From the NCBI RefSeq assembly GCF_001748225.1, contig NZ_BDFE01000015.1, forward strand, positions 124,001-188,000: a stretch of DNA of 64,000 nucleotides, written 5' to 3'. Under the pieces are notes generated by a model, which worked only from the letters and a program-made list of their open reading frames with translations, had not been told where the DNA came from and did not search any database. Of this stretch, positions 39,136 to 49,454 are shown piece by piece (the stretch's first letter is position 1; each line of letters begins with the position of its first letter). A program made the position numbers and the translations under genes. Source of the DNA: Desulfoplanes formicivorans. GTDB taxonomy: Bacteria; Desulfobacterota; Desulfovibrionia; Desulfovibrionales; Desulfomicrobiaceae.

Positions 39136-40740
39136 CTATCCAGTTTTTCCTACCAACTCCCTGGCCAGCATCATCCCCTTGTCGCCGCCCCCGGCCATGC
39201 GGGCCAGCTCGGCAACAATCTCCTTATCCTTGAGGCGGGAACACAGGGTAAAGGTCTTGCCGTCCCGGACCTGTTTCTGGATATGAAAGTGCCGCTCGGC
39301 CATGGCCGCCAGTTGAGGCCAATGGGTGATCAAAATGACCTGCTGGCGCCGGGCCAGATCCTGAATGCTTGCGGCCACCTTGTTCAGAGTGATCCCGCCG
39401 ATGCCCGAATCCACCTCATCAAAAAGAAGTGTGGGCATATCCCTTTCCGCCCGCAGACCGACAACAGCCAGCAGAAAACGCGACAACTCCCCTCCTGAAG
39501 CGATTTTATCCAGGGGCTGGGGGGGCTGACCCGGGTTGGGCACCCAGAAAATGCGCGGACGTTCTTCAAAAATGTCGGGATGAATCTCTTTGCGCTCGAT
39601 TTCAAAAACAAGTTCAAGCTTGTCTGAAAAGCCCAGATCCTTGAGACGGTCTTCCAAACGCTCCTTCAAAACCTTGGCAGCCTGTGACCGGGCCGTGTTC
39701 AGCTGCTGGGTCAGGGTGGCAAGGTCCTGGGCCAGATCCATGCGCTTGCGTTCCAACTGCGTCAGCTGCAGATTGCTTTGGTCAAGAAAGGCGATGTTGT
39801 CTTGGATCTCCTGCTCAAGCTCCAGAATCCGGTCCAGGGAACGTTTGAGGCGACGCTGGAGCTGGGCCAGTTTCCATAATCTGGACTCAATGGCCTCCAA
39901 CCGGGCCTGATGCTCAAAGTCCATGGGTTCACTGCGCAGCTCGCGGTCCAGTTCCAGAACGGACTGTCGAGCATCCTCCATGTGCGAGGCATATTCTGCA
40001 TACCGCTCGTCAAGATCGGCCAATGCCTGCACATGGCTTTGCAAAACCCCCAGCCCTTCAAGCAGGGAAAACTCCTGGCCGTTGATCACTTCAAGGGATT
40101 GATGGATCATTTCCCGGGAATCCGCCTGGGCCTGAATGATCTTCTTTTCAGCCAGCAGGGCTTCTTCCTCTCCGGGCTTGGGAGCAACCTTCTGAATCTC
40201 GGCCTGCTGGTATTCCAGAAAATCCCGCTTTTCCTCCAGTCCTCTGACCCGATCCCTGATTTCCTGCTCCTGGGCCAGAATCTGGGCCATTTCCCGGACC
40301 ATCTCCCTGTGTCGGACAAGGAGGCCGGGATCATCGAGAAAACCGTCCACAATGTGTACGTGATAGGCGGGCCGAAGAAGTTTTTGCTGACCGTGCTGAC
40401 TGGTATGAATGAGCAGACTGGGCCCAAGGGCCTGAACCTTTTCCTGGGAGCCCAGTTTGTCGTTGATATAGATGCGGCTGCGCCCGGTCTCGGCCAGGAT
40501 CTCCCGCCGAAGGATCACCTCCTGGCCATCAAGGACAAAAATGGCCTCCACCTGGGCCTTTTCACACCCCGACCGGATCATGGACGAGGAAATCCTTTCG
40601 CCGAGAATAAAATCAAGGGCACTGAGGATAAAAGATTTGCCGGCCCCGGATTCGCCGGTAAGCACGTTCAATCCGGCCACAAAATCCATTTCCACATCCT
40701 CGATGAGAGCGAGGTTTCTGATACGTAGGAATTCGAGCAT
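39136..40740 (-). CDS. recN: DNA repair protein RecN
   Basis: 534 aa SMC-like ATPase acting in double-strand break repair. N-terminal Walker A TGESGAGKSF preceded by LRIRNLALIEDVEMDF, a long coiled-coil middle, and C-terminal signature ASGGELSRFLLAV with Walker B LLFDEVDSGIGG. AAGG precedes ATG 40740. Confidence 0.96.
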   Translation of the reverse strand: MLEFLRIRNLALIEDVEMDFVAGLNVLTGESGAGKSFILSALDFILGERISSSMIRSGCEKAQVEAIFVLDGQEVILRREILAETGRSRIYINDKLGSQEKVQALGPSLLIHTSQHGQQKLLRPAYHVHIVDGFLDDPGLLVRHREMVREMAQILAQEQEIRDRVRGLEEKRDFLEYQQAEIQKVAPKPGEEEALLAEKKIIQAQADSREMIHQSLEVINGQEFSLLEGLGVLQSHVQALADLDERYAEYASHMEDARQSVLELDRELRSEPMDFEHQARLEAIESRLWKLAQLQRRLKRSLDRILELEQEIQDNIAFLDQSNLQLTQLERKRMDLAQDLATLTQQLNTARSQAAKVLKERLEDRLKDLGFSDKLELVFEIERKEIHPDIFEERPRIFWVPNPGQPPQPLDKIASGGELSRFLLAVVGLRAERDMPTLLFDEVDSGIGGITLNKVAASIQDLARRQQVILITHWPQLAAMAERHFHIQKQVRDGKTFTLCSRLKDKEIVAELARMAGGGDKGMMLARELVGKTG

Positions 40741-40785
40741 GATTTACCTTGGAGACACTATCCGTTGAAAGTACTGCATCATTCT

Positions 40786-42426
40786 TCAGAATTTCGCGGC
40801 CATGGAACTGACCCACAGTTCCATCATGCCACTGGGATCCATACGTTTGATCGTACGCATGAAACGATCCCTTTGTCCCTGACTCACGGCCAGATCATGG
40901 GCAACCACGAGTTCTTCCAAACCCTGACGTTTACGGAACACCCGCAAGTTGTTCAAGGCGAGCTCGCATCCCATCCGCCAATCGTTTCGAGCGCGTAGGC
41001 TGAGGAAGGACAGAGTACGCAGTCGAGAGCCCTCAAGCCCCCTTTGCAACCCGAAAAGCCCGGAGATCTCGCGTACAAGCTCCGGGTTGTCCGGATCATG
41101 GGACTCGGCAACGAGCAGACATTCAAGAGCAGTTTCCGGGAGGGACTTTTTAGGGTTGAACGACAGCCCTATGCGGAAAATGCGTTTTTCCTTGAGGAGA
41201 ATGCGTGACCAGCTCCGGGAAATACTCACCGGATCGGAATCACCCGGGTTCTCTCGGAGGCGGCAGGTAACTATGTGACGCAGCAGAAATTGCTTGGCCA
41301 AAGCCGTTTGACCATAATGCAACGCAGCCATGGACGCGCTCAGATTCACCCCGAGATGATGGGCATACTGACCCTGCTGGAGAATGGGAAGGATGAGATC
41401 ACGAAGATTTTCCCAGGAACCCGTGGCATGAACGATGCGGATCAATGTCGCCAGACCGTCGGGAGTACACGGGATTGAGAGCAGGATATCTCTGACCGGG
41501 ATGAGATCAATGACAATGCGATCTGCGTCGTGGAAGATCCATTGCGTCATGGCCAGAGCCACAATGCTGTCGATTCCCCTGGATGCCGTCGGTGGAGAGG
41601 ATTCGCACAATGCAAGAAGGCGTTTTGCCCGGTGCACGGGGAGATGCTCGTCAAGCACACGCTCGCGCCCGGCCAACGCAACCATGCGAGCCTGCTGCGT
41701 GTTCTTGCGATAATAGGCGATCTTGGATTCCAGCTCCAGGACATGATCGAAGGTATCCATCTCTCGCCCTGGCTCGAAGAGTTCCTCGAGCCCGTTGTCG
41801 AAACGCTGGTTGATGACCAGGCACCCGCAGGAGGCAGCCTCGAAAGAGCGGAAATTGACCTCGGCCATGATGGATTCATTGGGAGCGATACGGGAATCAG
41901 CGTACAGGGATTTCATGGCTGCAAAGCTGATATTCTGCTCAAACATGGCATTGAAGGTTGAGCACAGAAAATCCACCAAGTTCTTTCGGGGCATGCGATG
42001 ACCGGTAACCCGACCCACGAAACACACCTCATGCGCCCTTCGCTCCCAAGGCGTCCAGGAATGCTCGAATCCGTACCAGGGAAGCCAGGCAACATGGGGC
42101 AGCCCCTGCAGCTTCAGCTTATCCACCCAATCCTTCTGGGTCGTCAGTACAAGATCGAAAAGTCTGCCGTACGCAACCTGCCAAAAGGCATTCAGATGGG
42201 TGTCAATGGACCAGAACGCCTTGCAACATGACCATGCATCCAAATCGATCAGAATTTTACGCGGCCCCAGGGTTTCCTGCTGAACGATGATGTCGGGTTT
42301 GAAATCCGCCTGTTCCAGGAGAGGGGAGAGTCGCGAGTAGCCAGAGGGTGGGTGGAGGGCGAGACAGGTATGCCCCAGTGACTCAAGGGCGGGAACAAGA
42401 GAGCAGTCGATGCAGGCAATGTTCAT
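40786..42426 (-). CDS. CgeB-like glycosyltransferase
   Basis: 546 aa. Glycosyltransferase family with a GT-B-like fold: HEVCFVGRVTGHRMPRKNLV then NFRSFEAASCGCLVINQRFDNGLEELFEPGREM, the nucleotide-sugar region seen in CgeB/spore-maturation-like proteins. A helical C-terminal half of about 250 residues has no clear match. Starts two bases after the oppC stop, so it is coupled to the permease genes. Acceptor unknown. Confidence 0.75.
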   Translation of the reverse strand: MNIACIDCSLVPALESLGHTCLALHPPSGYSRLSPLLEQADFKPDIIVQQETLGPRKILIDLDAWSCCKAFWSIDTHLNAFWQVAYGRLFDLVLTTQKDWVDKLKLQGLPHVAWLPWYGFEHSWTPWERRAHEVCFVGRVTGHRMPRKNLVDFLCSTFNAMFEQNISFAAMKSLYADSRIAPNESIMAEVNFRSFEAASCGCLVINQRFDNGLEELFEPGREMDTFDHVLELESKIAYYRKNTQQARMVALAGRERVLDEHLPVHRAKRLLALCESSPPTASRGIDSIVALAMTQWIFHDADRIVIDLIPVRDILLSIPCTPDGLATLIRIVHATGSWENLRDLILPILQQGQYAHHLGVNLSASMAALHYGQTALAKQFLLRHIVTCRLRENPGDSDPVSISRSWSRILLKEKRIFRIGLSFNPKKSLPETALECLLVAESHDPDNPELVREISGLFGLQRGLEGSRLRTLSFLSLRARNDWRMGCELALNNLRVFRKRQGLEELVVAHDLAVSQGQRDRFMRTIKRMDPSGMMELWVSSMAAKF

Positions 42427-42428
42427 GA

Positions 42429-43268
42429 TCAGCGCTGCTTGAGACGGGGATCAAGCAGATCCCGCAGGGTTTCGCCCAGAAGATTGTAACCGAGCACAGT
42501 GAACAGGATGGACAGCCCCGGGAACACGGAAAGCCAGGGAGCAATCTCCATGACATCCTTGCCCTCCATGAGCATGTTGCCCCAGCTGGGTACCGGCGGC
42601 TGAACGCCAAGGCCCAGAAAACTGAGGGCCGACTCCGTGAGGATGGCCGCAGCAATGCCCAGGGTGGCGGAAACCAGAACCGGGGTCATGGCGTTGGGCA
42701 GAACATGGCGCGCCAGAATGCGGACCACGCCGGCCCCGGAAATGCGGGCCGCCTTGATGAAATCACGTTCCTTGAGGCTCAGGGTTTCAGCCCGCACAAG
42801 GCGGGCCACGCCCATCCACGAGGTCAGGCCGATGACGATCATGATATTGTTCAGACTGGGCTCAAGAAAGGCAATGACCGCAAGGATGAGAAAAAACGAG
42901 GGAAAGCAGAGCATCACATCCACCCCGCGCATGATGATCTCATCGATCAGTCCGCCGAAATACCCGGCAATGAGGCCCAGAACCATGCCGATGGATGCGG
43001 AAATGCCCACGGCCACAAATCCCACCCACAGGGAAACCCGGGCACCATAAACCAGGCGGGTAAAGACATCCCGTCCCAGGGCATCCGTGCCCAACAGGTG
43101 GTCGGGACCAGGCGGAAGCAGCATGGCATGAACGTTCACCCCATTGGGATCATAGGGACAGATGACCGGCGCCAACAAGGCCAGCCCGGCCATGAATCCC
43201 ACCAGGATGAGGCCCAGGACAAACAGCCCGTATCTGGAAACAGCCATTCGTGTTTGTATGGAAATCAT
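42429..43268 (-). CDS. ABC transporter permease, OppC/DppC family
   Basis: About 279 aa, multiple helices. It has the signature EAA loop (AETLSLKERDFIKAARISGAG) and HLLGTDALGRDVFTRLVYG, typical of oligopeptide/nickel-type permeases. The start is not certain: ATG 43268 is used, but its AGGAG lies some 13 bases away. Next to the OppB-type permease; no substrate-binding protein or ATPase of the set is visible nearby. Confidence 0.9.
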   Translation of the reverse strand: MISIQTRMAVSRYGLFVLGLILVGFMAGLALLAPVICPYDPNGVNVHAMLLPPGPDHLLGTDALGRDVFTRLVYGARVSLWVGFVAVGISASIGMVLGLIAGYFGGLIDEIIMRGVDVMLCFPSFFLILAVIAFLEPSLNNIMIVIGLTSWMGVARLVRAETLSLKERDFIKAARISGAGVVRILARHVLPNAMTPVLVSATLGIAAAILTESALSFLGLGVQPPVPSWGNMLMEGKDVMEIAPWLSVFPGLSILFTVLGYNLLGETLRDLLDPRLKQR

Positions 43269-43511
43269 GAAACAGCAGGGTCTCCTGAAAAAATGAAACA
43301 ATGGACGCACCGGATGCATGTTCGCCAGGGCCGCTCGTATGAACGGAAAAAATTGTTTCCCATACGTTCAGAACAAGCTGCCATGTCGTGCATTGGGCAT
43401 CTTGCATGTAAAACATGCCGATTCCTGCAAAAAATGGTCACCGGATTTTTCCTCTCCCCAAAGGCCTTTTCCTGCGCCCTGCGTACTGCTCACTTCGCCT
43501 CTGTTCTTGCC

Positions 43512-44510
43512 TCATGTGTCCTGCTTTCCCGATCTGATGCGCGGATCAGCCAGGGAATACCCCAAATCAGCCAGCATGTTACCGGCCAGAGTCAGCACGG
43601 CTCCCAGAACCAGATTACCCATAATCAGAGGATAATCCCTGGCCATGACACCCTGGTAAAACAGCTGGCCCAGTCCGGGCAAGGCAAAGATGGATTCGAT
43701 GATGACACTTCCGCCGATGAGCCCGGGTACGGACAAGCCGAGCAAGGTGATCACCGGCAGCAGGGCGTTGCGCAATCCATGACGAAAGATGACCGTTCGC
43801 GCAGGTAGCCCCTTGGCCCGGGCCGTCAGGATATAATCCTGGCGAAGCACTTCGAGCATGGACGAACGCATGAACCGGGACATGCCGGCAAGCCCGGTAA
43901 CGGTATAGACAAGGATCGGCAGGGTCAGATGTCGGGCCAGGTCCAGAAACTTGTCCCACCAGGACAGGGACGCAAAATCCAGGGAAGTCAATCCCGAGAT
44001 GGGAAACAAAGGATAGGCTATGCCCAGAAGGAGCATGAGCAAAAGGGCCAGCCAGAACCCGGGCATGGCAAAGCCGATGAATACCAGCACCGTTGTCAGA
44101 CGATCAAACCAGCCCCCCTGATAGTAGGCCGAAAGCACCCCAATGGGAATGGAGATGCCCAGGATAAGGATCAGGGCAATGATGTTGAGACTCAGGGTCA
44201 GGGGCAAACGCTCCCTGATCTTGTCCCACACCGGGCGGTGATCCCCGCTCATGGACCGGCCGAAATCACAACGCACGATCCGGCTCAACCAGTTCATGTA
44301 CTGAATGTAAATGGGCTTATCCAGCCCATACAATTGTTCCAGCCGTTCCCTGGCTGCTTCGCCGGCCATGGGATTGAGGGTGGTCTGGAGATCCGTGGGT
44401 GATCCCGGAGCCAGATGGATGACCCAGAAACTGAGCACGGTAATGCCCAGAAAAACCACACCCAGCCACAATATCTTGACGAGCACGTGTTTGAACAGGG
44501 GAGGGATCAT
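43512..44510 (-). CDS. ABC transporter permease, OppB/DppB family
   Basis: 332 aa. N-terminal FWVIHLAPGSPTD and RLEQLYGLDKPIYIQYMNWL, EAA loop (MLEVLRQDYILTARAKGLP), and SVIIESIFALPGLGQL. ATG 44510 has AGG upstream. Pairs with the OppC-type gene downstream to form a peptide-type permease. Confidence 0.92.
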   Translation of the reverse strand: MIPPLFKHVLVKILWLGVVFLGITVLSFWVIHLAPGSPTDLQTTLNPMAGEAARERLEQLYGLDKPIYIQYMNWLSRIVRCDFGRSMSGDHRPVWDKIRERLPLTLSLNIIALILILGISIPIGVLSAYYQGGWFDRLTTVLVFIGFAMPGFWLALLLMLLLGIAYPLFPISGLTSLDFASLSWWDKFLDLARHLTLPILVYTVTGLAGMSRFMRSSMLEVLRQDYILTARAKGLPARTVIFRHGLRNALLPVITLLGLSVPGLIGGSVIIESIFALPGLGQLFYQGVMARDYPLIMGNLVLGAVLTLAGNMLADLGYSLADPRIRSGKQDT

Positions 44511-44695
44511 GCAACTACCTGGAAAAAGATCAAAACGAACCTGGGAGAACACTTCATGACGCATGGAGTTCATTGCCCATTTCCAAGGAAGAATCAAGAC
44601 AGGGAATGGCTGGGAAAACACCCAAAGGATTGCCATGCATTGGAAGGTGACACCATGGCGGGATCCTGTTGCCCCTTTTGTGTCAAAAACCAGGT

Positions 44696-46207
44696 TCAGG
44701 ATCCCCTTTGATTCAACGGGCCACACCGGACTATCCGGCCCTGGTCCAGAACCAGTTCATGGGACACCAGGCCTTCCAGTTGATCCAGATGGTGGGTGAC
44801 CAGGATGATCCTGGTTCCCTGGTTGCGACAGATCATGAGAAGATGGCGAATCTCTTCCCGCCATCCGGCTTCCACACCGGCAAAGGGTTCATCCAGCAAG
44901 AGGATGCCTGGAGAGTGAATCATGGCCCGGGCAATGAGCAGTTTGCGCATCTGGCCATATGACAGGGATTGCACCATGCGATCAAGAAGGGTGGTGATGT
45001 TCAGGCATGCGGCCACCTCGTTGCAACGATCCATTTCATGTCTGGTGGGGGTCTCATGCATTCCCTGGGAACTGTAAAAACCGGACAAAAGCACCTGGCG
45101 ACCCGTGGCATTTTCCGGATATTCGGTCTGCTGAGCACAGGAAACAAAACCCATGTACCTGCGCATGGCGCGCACATTGTCGGCATCTCCGGCAAACAAC
45201 CGCTCCACCTGACCGCCGGCAAGGGGATACACGGCCCCGTAGATCAACTTGAGCAAAGTTGTCTTGCCTGCGCCATTGGGCCCGACAATGGCCCAATCCT
45301 GTGCCGAGGTCATGGTCCAGGAAATATGGTGCAGAATATCCCGCCCGTGCAGGCGTACGGTTGCGTTGGCAATCCGGATCAACACACCCTCGCCCGGAGC
45401 GCGTACAGGTACCTGCATGAGGGGAGAACAGGAAGACAGGGATATGCCGGCAGAACCGGAGGAGGGAACTTCCGGGAGGCAAGGCTTCTTCCGGGTGATC
45501 CCATGGATCGTGCCTGCCTTGATGGCCGCAACATGGGTGATACACCGGGGCAGTTCTTCGTGACGATGGGAGGTGGCCACCACATGGAGGTGATCTTGGG
45601 CCGCAATCATGTCCACCATGCCCAGAAAATCCTTGCGGCTTTGGGGATCAAGGCCCAGACAGCATTCATCCAGCAAAAGCAACCTGGGGTTTTTGACCAT
45701 GGCCCGAGCCAGCAACACCCGTTTGGCTTCTCCGGTGGACAATTGGAGCATCCCGCGAGAAGCAAGATGGGCAATGCCGAATCGTTCACATACCTCCAGA
45801 CAATGATCTTTTTGGGCACGGGAAAGGGGTTCGTACACAAACGGCGTATCAAAATACCCGGTTTCAACCACCGTGCGCACGGGCAGATTCCAGGATCGTT
45901 TCCAGTAGAGATCCTGCATCTCGCAGGACACCAGGGAAACCAGCCGCCGCATTGCAACCGGAGAAATCCGTGTCTTCCCGTTGAGCAGGTAGACCCGTTC
46001 TCCCTTGAACTGCCTGGGCCAGAGCATGCCGTGAACCAGTTTGAGCAGCGTTGATTTCCCGGCGCCATTACCCCCGAGAACAGCCCAATGCTCTCCCTGA
46101 CGCAGGTGCCAGTTCACATCACGCAACACCGGGATGCCCCCGAGATGTACATCAAGGTCCCTTAAAACAACTTCAACCCATGCCTGTGCCCCGGTCTCCA
46201 TGCTCAC
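44696..46207 (-). CDS. ModF-like tandem ABC ATPase
   Basis: 503 aa with two nucleotide-binding domains. First: GGNGAGKST, LSTGEAKRVLLARA, LLLLDECCLGLD. Second: GPNGAGKTT, LSYGQMRKLLIARA, ILLLDEPFAGVE. No membrane helices. It resembles ModF of molybdate-linked clusters, role unsettled. GTG at 46207 has an AAGGGG six to seven bases upstream; ATG 46201 is an alternative. Confidence 0.87.
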   Translation of the reverse strand: MSMETGAQAWVEVVLRDLDVHLGGIPVLRDVNWHLRQGEHWAVLGGNGAGKSTLLKLVHGMLWPRQFKGERVYLLNGKTRISPVAMRRLVSLVSCEMQDLYWKRSWNLPVRTVVETGYFDTPFVYEPLSRAQKDHCLEVCERFGIAHLASRGMLQLSTGEAKRVLLARAMVKNPRLLLLDECCLGLDPQSRKDFLGMVDMIAAQDHLHVVATSHRHEELPRCITHVAAIKAGTIHGITRKKPCLPEVPSSGSAGISLSSCSPLMQVPVRAPGEGVLIRIANATVRLHGRDILHHISWTMTSAQDWAIVGPNGAGKTTLLKLIYGAVYPLAGGQVERLFAGDADNVRAMRRYMGFVSCAQQTEYPENATGRQVLLSGFYSSQGMHETPTRHEMDRCNEVAACLNITTLLDRMVQSLSYGQMRKLLIARAMIHSPGILLLDEPFAGVEAGWREEIRHLLMICRNQGTRIILVTHHLDQLEGLVSHELVLDQGRIVRCGPLNQRGS

Positions 46208-46322
46208 GGCTCACCCCTTGGATCACTCAAAAATACGTTCTCACCACCAACGGGGTTATTCCTACATCGGCCGTGGCCAATCGGCAAATCTTCAAAAAAA
46301 TGCTTTTCGGGCGAAATTTTAG

Positions 46323-46350
46323 TTGACAAACGTCACGATTTCTATAGAAA
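46323..46350 (+). promoter_or_regulatory. Probable promoter of tRNA-Ala
   Basis: TTGACA (46323-46328) with TAGAAA (46345-46350), spacer 16. The start would lie about eight bases before the tRNA 5' end. The -10 is a weak match. Confidence 0.5.
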
Positions 46351-46364
46351 CCGTTTTCGCGTTT

Positions 46365-46518
<154 letters not shown>

Positions 46519-46519
46519 A

Positions 46520-46539
46520 TGTACCAATTATGTACCAAC
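46520..46539. repeat. Candidate integrase arm site, left
   Basis: TGTACCAATTATGTACCAAC, two TGTACCAA units. Differs by one base from 52488-52507 at the other island end. Confidence 0.55.
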
Positions 46540-46594
46540 GCACTTTTTTAATCGTTTGAACTTATTGGGTTTGTTAAATGGCCCAAAATCATGC

Positions 46595-47704
46595 CTACCA
46601 TCCATAATGCTCCGCCAAACGGTTTTGGACATGTTCTTTCCTGAGTGCTGACAAATGGGTATACCGATCCGTGCTTCGAATATCCCGGTGACCCAACATC
46701 TCTTTGACATCCTTCAGATCCCCACCCGAAGTAATGATATTGCTGGCAAACGTGTGCCGGAGATCATGAAAATGAAAATCCTTGAGCTCGGCAATCAGAC
46801 ACGCCTTGCGCCAAGCATTGCGAAAATCTTTTCGGCGGGTTCCGTCGACATGCCCAAACACCAGCGAGGCATCAATATTCACAAGATTTCGCCGTTTACG
46901 AAGATGAGCTAAATGTTTTTGCCATTTGAGCAGGGCTTTTTTCATTCTTGGCATCATCTTCATGGTTCGCTCCATGCCGTTTTTCGTTCTGTAAAACGTT
47001 ATCAGGTTATTTTCCAAATCAATGTCATCCCAGCGCAAATCAAGAATTTCCTGCTTTGAACAGCCATGTTCAGCACCGAGCAAAACCATGGCGGGCAGAT
47101 AATGCTTGCCATAAGTCCTGCCGCATGCCGAGAGGAGCTTGTTAAGTTGTTGCGGACTGAGATACTTGTTTCGTTTATGTTTGGATTCATTCAAATACCT
47201 GATTGAAGCGGCGGGGTCTTCGGGAATGGCCCCTTCTTTTAGCGCCCTTGCGAAAACCTGCTTGCATACAAAAAGCCGCCGATTGGAAGTAATAACGGTC
47301 TGCTCCATGGCCACATCTGTTCGATATTCAAGAATTTTTTCGGTGGCGATATCCATCAAAATCATATTCCCGAAAACCTTGTTAAGTTGTTTCAGAATGA
47401 TTTTGTATCCATCAACAGTCACTGTCTGAATCTCTCCCACACGGACTCGCTGATCCCATTCTTCACAAAGAAGTTTACCGACATCGCTGAAAGTCAAGAG
47501 CTGATGCTTTTTTTTGATCTTGGCCATTTCAGCGTATTCACGGCCATCTATCATTACCCGGAGCCTTGCTGCTTCGGCAACGGCATCTCTTTTCGTTTTG
47601 AATGTCTTGTAATACTTACGTTTTCCACTGAGTGGATCGCGAAAATAAACCACAAACGATTTATCATTTTTGTTCACACGCTCGCTAATCAGAACTGTTG
47701 CCAT
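46595..47704 (-). CDS. int: Tyrosine recombinase/integrase of the island
   Basis: 369 aa. N-terminal arm-binding domain, core-binding domain and a catalytic domain. The usual first Arg motif (GLRxxE) reads GCSKQE here, so the Arg is replaced by Ser; the following RW and KNGMERTM regions are normal. HDLRHTFASN, LGHRD and the nucleophile in STDRYTHLS are intact. Similar substitutions may characterise this subfamily. Reads towards attL; start overlaps the excisionase-like gene. Confidence 0.93.
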   Translation of the reverse strand: MATVLISERVNKNDKSFVVYFRDPLSGKRKYYKTFKTKRDAVAEAARLRVMIDGREYAEMAKIKKKHQLLTFSDVGKLLCEEWDQRVRVGEIQTVTVDGYKIILKQLNKVFGNMILMDIATEKILEYRTDVAMEQTVITSNRRLFVCKQVFARALKEGAIPEDPAASIRYLNESKHKRNKYLSPQQLNKLLSACGRTYGKHYLPAMVLLGAEHGCSKQEILDLRWDDIDLENNLITFYRTKNGMERTMKMMPRMKKALLKWQKHLAHLRKRRNLVNIDASLVFGHVDGTRRKDFRNAWRKACLIAELKDFHFHDLRHTFASNIITSGGDLKDVKEMLGHRDIRSTDRYTHLSALRKEHVQNRLAEHYGW

Positions 47705-47961
47705 TGGCCGTTCTCCTTAGTCGAGCTTTTCTGAGAACCAGTCTTCGCTATTTGTCTGTCAATGAACAGGGCGATGTCCCGTCTGGCGACTCGCTTGGTT
47801 CCCCTTACCAAAAAATATGGCAATGTGCCATCACTAAGAAGCCTCGAAATCGTCGAGCGATGGACAGAAAAAAGATCTGCCAACTGCTTCATACTATAAA
47901 ACGGTCGATCAAGTTCAATTTCATACGGGTTGGTTTCAAATATTTCCTTTTTTACACTCAT
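47689..47961 (-). CDS. AlpA/excisionase-like DNA-binding protein
   Basis: 90 aa with a MerR-type helix-turn-helix (YSMKQLADLFSVHRSTISRLLSDGTLPYFLVRGTKRVARRDI), as in excisionases and AlpA activators. ATG 47961 follows GGAG by eight bases; the longer start at 47973 lacks one. Overlaps int by 16 bases, so they are probably co-expressed. Confidence 0.85.
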   Translation of the reverse strand: MSVKKEIFETNPYEIELDRPFYSMKQLADLFSVHRSTISRLLSDGTLPYFLVRGTKRVARRDIALFIDRQIAKTGSQKSSTKENGQWQQF

Positions 47962-48316
47962 ACAAAACTCCATGGTTGCGTTTTAAACCATTATAGAGTT
48001 TTGTTTTTACAATCCAAAATTTCAAAAAATTTCATCATTCAATAGTTAAATATATTCCTATCGATCCATCATAATAATGACTCAAGTGACAAAATTGCAT
48101 CTATCAAAAGGTCACCCCTTGATATAAAATGAATAAAACATTTGAAATACCATTGATTTATTATATGAAATCAATATGTTAAAAGATAAATGCAATCAGA
48201 ATCAAAAGTACTCTGCAAAAATCCAAATTGACATGAAAAAATATTATTTTTTTTCCCAAAAAAATTATGGTATAATTGAGATTTTTTTATTTCTGACTCA
48301 TTTCCTTTCATATTGA
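47962..48316. other. AT-rich intergenic stretch in the island
   Basis: 355 bp, very AT-rich. No gene seen. An extended -10-like TGGTATAAT at about 48269-48277 points towards the recombinase at 48317 in the opposite sense; possibly a short antisense transcript. Confidence 0.4.
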
Positions 48317-49318
48317 TCATGGTCTGAAATCAACATCGTTACTTGCTAGCTGTTCCCCAAACGGGCTTGAAGGTAGTTCCCTGAGTGCATGACTACATTG
48401 GACATCTTCTATATGCGTATTTCCCCGGGCCTGTCTGCTGGTCCCATATTTTTTCTTTGAGAGAGTTGATCTGTGCCCCAAAATCATCGAAATTTTGGGA
48501 GGCAGGCATCCCTCTCCCTTCAAATCTGCTGATAGCTGATGCCTGTAGCAGTACGGTGAAATATGATTTTTTCTCCGTGGCCAGATTTTCTGAGAAAGTC
48601 TACGTACATAGTCATTCAATCTTTTGGCTTTTGCTCTAATGACAACACGTCCGGAATCCGCGACACAGCTCAACAGGTAATCTACGGGTGAGCCATCATA
48701 GACAAGACCACGCATATTGATAAAAATTCTTCGTTCGGGCTGCCCATTCTGTTTTGCCTTGCCTACCTTTGAACCTTTGATGACAAATTCTAAAAATTCC
48801 GAGTTCTCATCTCCAATCACGGTTACACCCCGTTCGATTTCGCTCGGCCTGGCCCCTGTGAGGTGAAGAACGGCAAGCGCACCCTTGTAATCATAATTGC
48901 TGCACCGGTCCCACATCATTTCACGCCAGTTTGTGGGCATTCCCCGCAACGCTTTCCTTTTAGATTTTCCAGGGCTTTTTGTTTTCACTGGACAATTTCC
49001 AGTATTTCGACCGTGTTCTTGGTATAACTTGATGAGATAGAGTAACATCCTTTTATTTTTTTGGAGATTACTTTCATCCAGAGAATTTGAATTCATTTTC
49101 CTGAGATACAACACCATATATTGCTTTATACAATACCGCAAAGCAGCCTTCTTCTTGTAATAGTAGCTTTTTGAACCTTCATATAAAAAACCATCTTTAT
49201 CCTTTGTTATTTGTTTGAATATTTTCATGTATTCATTTTTCGTTTTATCTTCTAATTTTTTTTCTCCAATTTCTTGCATTATTTTTTGTGCAGTTTCAAT
49301 AATATTTTTTACTTTCAT
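48317..49318 (-). CDS. Second tyrosine recombinase-like protein
   Basis: 333 aa, AT-rich coding. N-terminal helical Lys-rich domain; catalytic region with Arg in LTGARPSEIERG, Lys in KGSKVGKAK, then SPYCYRHQLSADLK (first His replaced by Tyr), LGHRST and Tyr in KKKYGTSRQ. Resembles the HQ-type integrases found in integrative elements. Codon use differs sharply from the flanking chromosome. Confidence 0.8.
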   Translation of the reverse strand: MKVKNIIETAQKIMQEIGEKKLEDKTKNEYMKIFKQITKDKDGFLYEGSKSYYYKKKAALRYCIKQYMVLYLRKMNSNSLDESNLQKNKRMLLYLIKLYQEHGRNTGNCPVKTKSPGKSKRKALRGMPTNWREMMWDRCSNYDYKGALAVLHLTGARPSEIERGVTVIGDENSEFLEFVIKGSKVGKAKQNGQPERRIFINMRGLVYDGSPVDYLLSCVADSGRVVIRAKAKRLNDYVRRLSQKIWPRRKNHISPYCYRHQLSADLKGEGCLPPKISMILGHRSTLSKKKYGTSRQARGNTHIEDVQCSHALRELPSSPFGEQLASNDVDFRP

Positions 49319-49454
49319 TTTATCAATCTCCGTATTTTACATTCAACAACAATTATAATACGAAGAAATCAAAATGCAAGCTTCAGTGGTATGTATAAGC
49401 ATCTCACTGAATCGACTATATTCGATCTATTTGATTTACTGAGTATGGATTGCA

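Noticed and set aside
48228-48276. TTGACA with TATAAT as a promoter
   Set aside because: The two elements are 37 bases apart, too far for one sigma-70 promoter; only the extended -10 may count.
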